A DNA stretch of 64,000 bases from Gavia stellata (taxonomy: Eukaryota; Chordata; Aves; Gaviiformes; Gaviidae): NCBI RefSeq assembly GCF_030936135.1, contig NC_082594.1, forward strand, positions 19,836,879 through 19,900,878, given 5' to 3'. A program made the position numbers and the translations under genes. The notes under the pieces are model-generated. The model was not told the DNA's origin. It did not search any database and was given only the letters and a program-made list of their open reading frames with translations. Positions 56,130-64,000 of this stretch are shown here, piece by piece. Position 1 is the first letter of the stretch. Each line of letters starts with the position of its first letter.

Positions 56130-58190
56130 TTAATATAAGGAAGGAGTCCTTGATTTCTGGCTCCAAAGGGTGGTGGAGCCCCAGGGAAAGTAATGTTCCA
56201 GGTACCAATGTCTCTCCACCTTGCTTGTCATCATGCTGCTAATTGCAGAAGTCCCGGCAGAGCCCATTGCAGAGATCTGTGGGAAGGGATCTTGTAGACA
56301 CAGAAGAAACAAAGCCATTATGCCAAGAAATGACAAAGAAAGAGCCACACAGCATCTCCTCAGAAATGCCACTGAGATTGTTCCTAAGCAATGAATGCAT
56401 TCAGGTTTACAAAAACTCCAGGCAGAGACAAGAAATATCACTTTCAACCAGCACCCCAAGAGAAGGAAAAATTAACCCCCTTGGCTCAGGAATGTTTCTG
56501 CCTCTGCTCTCCACTTTATTCAAGTACACCGTAAAGGGATTTGCTTCAGGCAGGGAAAGGTGGACGTCCAAGAAAACCACTATCTTTTGCAATGTTTGCA
56601 TTACCCATGTACTTTCAGTACTTACTGCTAAAAGCCAAGGGCTCCAGCTAAGCAGGTACTTGGTGACTTGTTGGTGTATTTTAATGGGTCAGTAGATAAT
56701 TTCTTTTGTTAAGAAATAAATTTCTGACAGGTCGCTGCTCCCTCTTATTTGAGATTCTTTCTCAGCACCAAAATGTGCCTGTTGCTAAGTGGTTCCTGTA
56801 TGAACTGACTTTTTCATGAGTTAATGGTGGGTGGCAGAATAAATTGACTATGGAAAAAAAAGTTCTATTTCTTTGTTACCTGACTACATAAAAGGGTAAC
56901 ATTTTGAAAGAGAGATTGGAGGGATTTGGGGCACCCTCAAGGGAAAATGCCCAAACCCCACCTATTGAGTGCACGCAGTGTTGTGTTAGCTGGGACTTCC
57001 TTACCAGACCCCCCTCTTGGCTCAGCCCACAGCAGCACTTGGCTGCAGCTCTGTCCTGCACCCTCCTGTGTCCCTGCTCCCCAGCACAGTCACATACACT
57101 TTGGTGTGTCACATGGGCTGTCCACAGCTGCTGAGAGGGAGATCATAGCTGTGCTAGGATGCCCTCCAAGAAAGCCTCAGAGTAACTCCCAACGCTTTTG
57201 GCAGACTCACTTCTGTCCCATGCTGCTCTCTCTGATCCCAGTGGCAGCCCCGGGCTTGCAGTCCCTCTGCTGCCTACACCTCGTTTTTTCTCTTGTCCCC
57301 ACCTGTTTATGCAGCCCCTTTGTAGTATGGCACTGTGAAGGACTGGGATGTCTTTCCTGGTCAAGACAGCACAGGGGAACTGGGTGTTGGGCTGTCTTGG
57401 CACATAGTGATGCCTGCTTTTTTGCAAAAGTAAAAAGCAGGAAAAGGCCATTTCCCAAATATGCTGGGCTTTCAGAGAAAATGGAGAGGGGGGAAAGAGA
57501 GACAAATTTCAGGTCTTAGTGACTCACAGGCTATGGGATTCAAAACCAAAATCAGACCAGGCGCTGCCAGGAGGCATTCACAGCAGGACTCACCTCTTAG
57601 GACTGGCATGGGGAACGAAGTGGCCCTGTTGGCGTTTGCATGATACAGGCTGGCTGATGGCCTGAGTTGTACAAGGAGCTTTGTTTGGGCAACAGAAAAA
57701 TGGGATTGAAACAACTTTACAACAACTCTGTACATGTCTAGCTTGTGGAAAAAATGTAAAATAAATCAGGCCTAAACCACACAAGATGTTTTACTGCTAG
57801 GTATTTTATTGTTATAGGCAGAGTGTCAGGCAAGGGTGCTCATAAATCAATTGCAGTAGTTTCTATTATTTCAAAAGAGATAGAATCTGCTGGAAATTGT
57901 TCTGATCGACAGCATTTATGTGAAGCTACAAGGAAATTCCGGCAAGATCAGAATGTGCAGAGTTTCCAGTTCCCATCAGGGATTGCAATTGCTGTTGAAA
58001 CACTTTATTTCCAAACTGCAACCCGCATCTCAGGTGAGGTCATTCTTCCTTGTGTCAAGACATGTTGCATTGTCACGTAGCCTGTTGTACATCCTGGCAA
58101 CAGGATTTTTGCCTGTAAATCAGCAAAATACACATGCATGTTTATAACCTCACAGACATGAAATGTTGGCATAAAAACCAAGATTGTTCA
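56130..58190. other. upstream intergenic DNA with unsupported open frames
   Basis: Contains a 197-codon plus frame (56926-57519, no ATG start) with antisense frames of 83-120 codons across the same bases. Such overlap on both strands, with no domain, argues against a coding gene. Nothing else recognised. Confidence 0.45.
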
Positions 58191-58200
58191 TGCCCTTTTA

Positions 58201-58242
58201 GCTATGCATAGCCCCAGTTGGCCTGCTTAATTGGATTTGCAT
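58201..58242. promoter_or_regulatory. palindrome and POU octamer cluster, possible enhancer core
   Basis: A perfect 12-bp palindrome GCTATGCATAGC (58201-58212) is followed by TTAATTGG and the octamer ATTTGCAT (58235-58242). Homeodomain and POU-type sites packed in about 40 bp are common in conserved enhancers. No conservation data are available here. Confidence 0.3.
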
Positions 58243-59285
58243 CTCTTTTTCCTTTTCTCTGGCACTCAGTACACTTCCAGCACTACCTACTAGTGTAATG
58301 GCACTGCCTGCTGATGTGAAAATCACAGCAAGATCACTAAAACCAGCTAAATTAATTTTTCGGTTTCCTTTTGCTCATTTGATATATGCTATGACAGAGT
58401 TGCAGCCACAGTCTGGTTTCAGGGATAAAACAACTTGTGCTCCCTTTGAAATTCGAGAGAGCTAAGGAAGATATGGGGAAAGTTGCCTAAATACTCTCCA
58501 ATAAGCCCTAGGATCTACTGGCCAGATTTCTGAAATCCAGCACTTTCTGGTAAGCGTTATATTTCTATACCACACCCCAGGACAGCTAGGGAGGGCTTGT
58601 GAGCCCAATGGGGGGGGTGTACTCTCACCTCTCTCTCCTGAGGTTAGACCACCCCTTTGGATGTGGAGCCCAGAAGCCATTCCTTTGGCATGGAAGACAC
58701 TCCCACAGCTTTTCCTACCAAAAGCTGGGCAGCTCACTTGCTTCTAAGAGCAGCTGCTGATGCTGATGATTTAATGTAAAATGGAGAATCCTGCATCAAG
58801 GATCCTCTCTTTTTCCACACCTGCCTCATTTATAGAATGACTTTTGGCTACGCCTACATTGCATTACATTATAGTACATTACACCATATTACAGCACACA
58901 ACAGTGCCATATGATATTTACAGACATAGGCTACAGCTACAGACATTAGCAACCACAGCAGCCCAGCAAAAGCAGTTTTTAGAAACAGTTGGTGTTGAGG
59001 ATCCAGCAGTCACACTGCATCCATGTCTAGAGGGTTTGCCTCGGGCCAGTCCCCATGGACCAACCGCTGAGGCAGCTGGAGCATAGGGGCTGTGCTCCAG
59101 GAGAGGGTTTTCCAGTTTTGCACAATCCAAAAGAGACCTGGGCTGATTCCTCAGTGTGAACCAAAACACCAGAGTGGAGGTAATCAGGGGATTCACTTCA
59201 GCAACATATTCCTGTCCCCTGTTAAAATGCTAATATAGAAACATCCTTAGGTTTTCCCAAACTCACCCAAGATTTGGAGATCTTT
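58243..59285. other. upstream intergenic DNA, nothing recognised
   Basis: No gene or known repeat. A loose CATTACA-type repetition occurs at 58855-58900. Confidence 0.5.
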
Positions 59286-59289
59286 GCTT

Positions 59290-59400
59290 TGCTTGACCTG
59301 AGAGGACTCAAACCTCTGTCCCCTACTCCCCACACAATGCCATAACCACCAGGCTGTAAATTAGCCCAGGCTGGTGTTGGGCTCCACCTCTCCTGCAGAT
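59290..59400 (-). repeat. tRNA-derived SINE remnant
   Basis: On minus: CCTGGTGGTTATGGCATTG (59352-59334, like the tRNA A-box region), then about 20 nt, then CAGAGGTTTGAGTCCTCTC (about 59317-59299) containing GGTTTGAGTCC, one base from the B-box consensus GGTTCGANTCC. Spacing of the two boxes is right for a pol III promoter. It lacks a clover-leaf acceptor stem, so it is a SINE remnant, not a tRNA gene. Confidence 0.45.
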
Positions 59401-59720
59401 TTTATTCAGCTGGGCAGAGGGGAGCAAAAGTCAGCAGGACAAAAGGACACAGGGAACGAGACGACTCAGCTGGGAAAGGGGAGGAGGCTCTGGAGAATCT
59501 GCTCCCAGGATTGTTAATGCCTTTTACATTAAACACCGAATAAAAGGCTGCAAATATGACTCAGAAGTAGTGTTATGCTTTCCTACCTGCCAATCTTAAC
59601 CAGCAGATGAGTCAGGACCTGCCTTGCATGCTCTCTGTCCTTCTGTGCAGTGTCCCACAGGAGCAAAGAGCGTCTCTACTTCCTTCCCTGCCTCCGTACC
59701 TGGCCACCAACCTCGGGAAG

Positions 59721-59774
59721 GAGAGATGTGGGATTGATGGAGATGTGGGATTGAAGGAGATATGTGGGATTGAA
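59721..59774 (+). repeat. three-copy tandem repeat, 17-19-bp period
   Basis: GAGATGTGGGATTGA occurs at 59723 and 59740, and as GATATGTGGGATTGA from about 59759. A small minisatellite-like array. Confidence 0.8.
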
Positions 59775-62700
59775 CCCTGCAGTCTAAAGGAAATATGGGT
59801 CTGGGTCTCCTCCTTGTTGGGAGACAGACAGATGTACCCAGAGGGATAGACAACTATCCAGCCAGCTCCATTAGGAAACAAGGTGTTTTGTGAGGTGCCA
59901 GATCATGCCCGAGCACACACATGCATGTCTGCAGCACACGGGCGAAATCCTTCGGCAACATCGGTGGCTCCTTCTTTACGACCATGGGTTTGTGGTGCAG
60001 AAGGGAGGGGGTGTCCTGAGGACATCTTTCAGCCATGCCAGGGGCCGAGAGGGAAAGGTCTCAGAGGTGCCTCACTGAAGTGTGTCCTGAGGAACCACGT
60101 TACGTGTGTCCACACAAGTGAAAAAGTGACCTTCTGAGCATGGTTTGTTTTGAGGAGTTGAGAATTTAAGAACTTCCCTCCAAAAGTGATAGTTAATCCT
60201 GAAAATAACACACGTCCAGGCTTTTGCTAACAGTGTTGCTGAGCTTGTCTAGTGCTGAGAGTTCTTCCAATGTTCAAATTGGTTTAGCTGCACTGATGGC
60301 TTACCAAATCCAGCTAAAATAATGTATACAAGCTTTAGACTAATTGAAGCATATCTATCACAGAAATTTTCCAGGACTTTGTCAAGATAAATATAAAATT
60401 AATTTAGTTAATCCAAACAGCCTTTCTGCTATAGAAAAAGCCCAAGCAAAACCAGATAGCCCCTATCTTTCAAGCATACCATGTCAGACAAACACACCTC
60501 AGGTATGACCCAGCTGAATTTGATTCTGCTTCAGATTTGCAGACTGGGCTGTGTGACCTCTCATTTCTGATATTTACTTTTTTTTGCTTGGTTTGTGTGT
60601 GTGGAAAAAAGTAACATTTCTTCCTAACAGATTCATCAGGAAAAAAAATGCATTTGCTGCTGTTTTTTAATCATGTTTAATAGGTGGTTATTCTTCAGTG
60701 ATTAATTTTTCAGTGGTCAATTGGATAATGCCTCCCAGCTCTTTGGTGAAGGAGGCTGCATAATACCAGAACTGTTACAAAAAAACAAGAGTGAGAGTTA
60801 GCTTGCTTGAGCAGTAAATTAAGCTGGTGAATCATGTGTGAACCAGGCGATGTCCCACGCGATCCAGGCGATGTCGCAAGGCCATTTGGGCCCGGGGACG
60901 TGCAGCTGTATCATCCATTGGGTCAGTCTCCAGAGGCAGTGGCGGATCCGAAGAGCTCCCTCGGGTTTGTGAGTAGCTGGTATGATGTCTTTGACTGCCA
61001 AAACCTTTGATTGCTAATGAAGGTTTTCCTACACAGTGATAAAGGGGGTAGACAGGTTTTGGGACAAGTTCCAAGAGACTATTTAGCTACTTGATAGGAT
61101 TTAAATAAATGTCACACACCTACATTCAGAGCTGCAATAAAGAAAACCCCCACCCAGCCCTCCAGGCACTTAAATTCACTGGGTGCCTTCCACTATGACC
61201 TGCAAGTTCACCACAGGTCCTCTTTTCCATGTCGCTGGAGGGGCCAGGGGGCTGGAGAAGGGACCTCCCCCCAAAGTCAACACCACCTCCGTGTGGGGAA
61301 GAAGAGGGGAAATGCCAGAGGGAGAATGTGTGGGGTGTAGTTTGGCAGGTCAGGCTCTCCCTCTGGAGGAAGGCCCAGCATGACTTTATGTTTTGCAGTA
61401 AGCAGTGGCTAAACACAAAAATAATCTTGGAATCAAGGTTATCCCGCTCGGCTGTGAGGAGGGAAGCCTGAGTTATGCACTATTCCCCTTTCATCCCTAA
61501 TTCCTGTGAAATATCATACAGTCAGCACGGTTCCAGGTTATCAGTTTCATATACCTGTGACACGTGAAAAAGTTACTCTTAGCGATGTCCCTTTTTTTCC
61601 TTACAGTGACCAAGAACTAGGAGGTGTTTCTGGCCGTCACCTCTCACCTCTGCTGGGTGTGGGCACACCTCCCAGCTCTGTGTCAGAAGGCACACGTGTC
61701 TTCAGGAGCAAACCCCTCTCTGACCCCCCCATGGATAGCTGAACCTGCCCTCCACCTGCCAGCACGATTGGGTGACATAATTATCGATTTCATTATTAAT
61801 TTCCTTTTTTATACATCTAAATATTTTGGGTTTTTTTCTCTATCACCTCTGGGCACAGGGCAAAGCTGACCAAAGTGCCAGCCTGGCCAGCTCTCACCCC
61901 TGAAGCAGTCAGGTCACTGAAAACCAGGGAGTTGGATGAGGAGTTCAAATTTTTCCTTGATGTGCATTTTATTTTCCACCTACCATTGTGTGATTGCTAA
62001 AATGATCTTTCCCCAAAGTGCCTTAATTCTTCTCTGATCTCAACTAATTCTCTCTCATCATCTGATCATTTTGTCCTCTTTCAGCCTCTTCTGGTGAAAA
62101 TATCCCTTTAAACAAATAGTTATCAGGGATGCCACAATAAAACTGAATCTTCAACCCAGAATTTAAAGCATTTGCTGGGAATTCTGATTTTTGCTGCGTT
62201 ATTCTGTGTTAACACAAACTATTATTATTCTTCTTCCTCCCTTTGGCTGAGGAACCGTGGGGTCAGAGCCAGGTTCAGCCCCATCCAGGCGGCTGCGGTG
62301 TGTGCAACATAAGCACTCCTGCTTACTGCTGAAGCCTTATCTGCACTGGGAAACTGTGCAGGGACTGGTGAATTAGTTAAATTTTGACTAAATAAGAAAC
62401 CGGAAACTGAGTAACTGTGAGTGTGACTTTTTTTTCAGACAGCCTATTAAAGCTCTGCCAGATACTTTTAAACTGGTTTTTATTATCCCCAACTGAACAC
62501 ATACTGTGTGCCTACCTGGGAGATGTTTTGATTAAACCCACGCCATCAGCCCTAATAACAGGATTAAATTCTCCCTCCTGTGTCACCCAGGTCCAGCTAA
62601 AAGCTGCAGGAGTCAGTCCAGGTTTCACTGTTGTGAACTTCAGCCCCAGGGACATACACGGAATTTTACCTGGGCTACAGTTTTCAGTTACTTTTCTTTC

Positions 62701-63526
62701 CAGGCGTTTCATATATCATAAGCAGCATCAAAGGACACAGTCCAATTCTTTCTTGAAGTCATCATCATGCTTTATAAGATGCTGTCATCACTGTTGTCAT
62801 TGCTATTTAATAATCGCCTAAATTTCCCAGATGTCCCTAAGACATCACTGAGATGGGTCCCTGAGAAGTGCATCACGTAAAAGATAACAAGGGGGTGGTG
62901 GTGTAAGATACCGGGAGAAATTACATTAGCCAGGATTCCACTATGGTTTTGATAATACAGAAAGGCTGCACCATGTTGCTCTGGAGAGTTAAGAGCATAA
63001 CTAGCTCTGCCCCTGGGTCTGAAGGAAGTAAAATAGCCTAATTCCCACAGATCGGGAGTCCTGGCGGGTCGGGAGCTGTCAGGGTGCAAAAACCTTCCTG
63101 CTTTACTGATCTTGCCACCCCAAGCTCTTCTGACTTCTGGGCTCGTACGCAAGTAAACAGCTACCCAACATCCCTCAGGCCCTCAGATTTGTTAAGAGCC
63201 AAACCATTTTAGGGAGCTCTCTCCCTCCTTCTCTAAGTAACAAACTCTTTTCTGCAGCCGCCAGCAAATCACTGGAAACAGCTAAAATGGTTGTGAGAGC
63301 ATGACCGCATGTCAGCGTGGGTGCTTTGGTCTGCACGGCACTGGGGCAGCATTGGTGCCTGCGGTGGCTGGGCACAGCCCAAATGGGGAATTATTTACCC
63401 GGTTTGCAGATCTGCTGCAAGGAGGTAATAGCTGCTGTGTGAAATGGGACCTGATGTTGCAAAAGTGCTGTGCAAAAAGTGGCTCAGTAGTATTGCAGTG
63501 TTTTTAAGGAGTTACACCCTTGCTAT
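59775..63526. other. upstream intergenic DNA, no gene recognised
   Basis: No connexin or other recognisable exon. A 12-bp direct repeat lies at 60843-60875. AT-rich stretches at 60300-60420 and 60660-60740 are dense in homeodomain-type TTAATT/ATTAAT strings and would be worth testing for conservation. Confidence 0.5.
60843..60880 (+). repeat. two-copy direct repeat, 21-bp period
   Basis: CCAGGCGATGTC occurs at 60843-60854 and at 60864-60875. CpG-containing units are unusual for this AT-rich surrounding. Confidence 0.8.
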
Positions 63527-63600
63527 GGGCCTGGCCCAAGCCCGCTGGAATCAACAACGATTTGCTGAGTGACAGTGAGAAGCTTTGGATCTGGCCCTAA
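63527..63600. repeat. old palindromic amniote dispersed repeat, best-preserved ends
   Basis: Begins GGGCCTGGCCCAAGCCC and ends AAGCTTTGGATCTGGCCCTAA. The ends are inverted copies with few differences (GGGCCTGRYCCAAAGC), enclosing a diverged core where the CCATTGACTTCAATGG-type palindrome is expected. This fits a short palindromic repeat that I recognise from bird, crocodile and turtle DNA; I do not give it a database name. Confidence 0.55.
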
Positions 63601-64000
63601 ACATCCGCATGCTTGCAGAAAGTGCCAACATGATTTTCACAGCATCTGCGGGGGGGGGAAGCTGAAGTAGAAATTCTGGCATAGACAGGTGACCCAGCGG
63701 CACAGGCAGGTGGTAGCCAGGTGATGACAAGATGCAGGGAGCGGCACTCCTGTCCATATGCCTCTTGACAGGGATGAAGCAGAGTGCTGACTGGGGCCCT
63801 TGCTAGGACTTGACGGCTGAGTCAGGGCTCTGCAAGAACCTCTCCCTGTCTCCTCCTCCCACGGACCTACCTGCCCATTGCTCTGTGTGTCAGACAAAGC
63901 GTTGGGTGCTTCTGTGCAGAGAAACCCACCCGAGCCACCCAGCTGTGTGTGCGTGCTGAAGAAGTGGTCCTCCACAACTAGCATCAAGGATGCAGGGCCA
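63601..64000. other. window end, nothing recognised
   Basis: A minus-strand frame of 116 codons (63637-63987) shows no domain. No gene is supported. Confidence 0.5.

Noticed and set aside
56926-57519. 197-codon plus-strand frame
   Set aside because: It starts at TTG, has no recognisable domain, and the same bases are also open on the minus strand. No splice or poly(A) context supports it.
59299-59352. A tRNA gene on minus
   Set aside because: A- and B-box-like sequences are present, but there is no matching acceptor stem or proper anticodon arm; a SINE remnant explains it better.
1-64000. A CRISPR array, operon or bacterial system
   Set aside because: No evenly spaced direct repeats, no dense coding, and clear vertebrate genes with introns, CpG islands and CR1 elements.
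1-64000. Endogenous retrovirus or LTR pair
   Set aside because: I found no gag, pol or env-like frame, no primer-binding site and no long direct repeats; reverse-transcriptase-related sequence is all from CR1.

Overview
This window is vertebrate nuclear DNA, almost certainly from a bird. Two intronless connexin coding exons lie in tandem on the minus strand: GJA3 (lens connexin, the orthologue of chick Cx56) and GJB2 (Cx26). This is the order and orientation of the conserved amniote GJA3-GJB2(-GJB6) cluster. The dispersed repeats are CR1 LINE fragments with the typical short tail built on ATTCTATG, the dominant retroposon of birds. Transcription of both genes runs from high to low coordinates.

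Layout. 1-16.7 kb is gene-poor DNA downstream of GJA3. It holds a CR1 ORF1 (esterase-domain) fragment cut by the left window edge, two CR1 3' ends, a 1.1-kb purine-rich tract, a G-rich run, and old palindromic amniote repeats. GJA3 spans roughly 16.7 or 20.3 kb up to about 31 kb: candidate poly(A) sites at 16.7 and 20.3 kb, a coding exon at 22463-23998 with a splice acceptor 17 nt before the ATG, an AT-rich 5' intron of about 6.5-7 kb, and a CpG island at about 30.6-31.9 kb that is the best candidate for promoter and exon 1. 32-42 kb is intergenic and contains three CR1 3' ends. GJB2 can be built almost completely from sequence: poly(A) signal at 42265-42270, coding exon at 44272-44949 with a 22-nt leader behind its acceptor, an intron of 2,456 nt, a donor at 47427, a short noncoding exon 1, and a TTAAAA box with GC/GT boxes in a second CpG island. 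48-64 kb lies upstream of GJB2 and holds no recognisable gene. GJB6, the next expected member, is not in the window.

Function. Both proteins form hexameric connexons that dock into gap-junction channels. GJA3 serves coupling of lens fibre cells. GJB2 serves epithelial and cochlear supporting-cell coupling. These roles are known for the families; the sequence shows intact folds and all docking cysteines.

Novelty. I found no previously undescribed multi-gene system and do not claim one. The observations most worth checking are two substitutions in GJB2 at functionally studied positions (residue 42, and the loop motif linked to CO2 sensing), a hAT-like element and a perfect 15-bp hairpin downstream of the GJA3 stop codon, a set of old palindromic repeats across the window, and two possible unannotated terminal exons (near 27.0 kb on plus, near 51.4-52.0 kb on minus). 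Positions of non-coding features were read by eye and may be off by a few bases.
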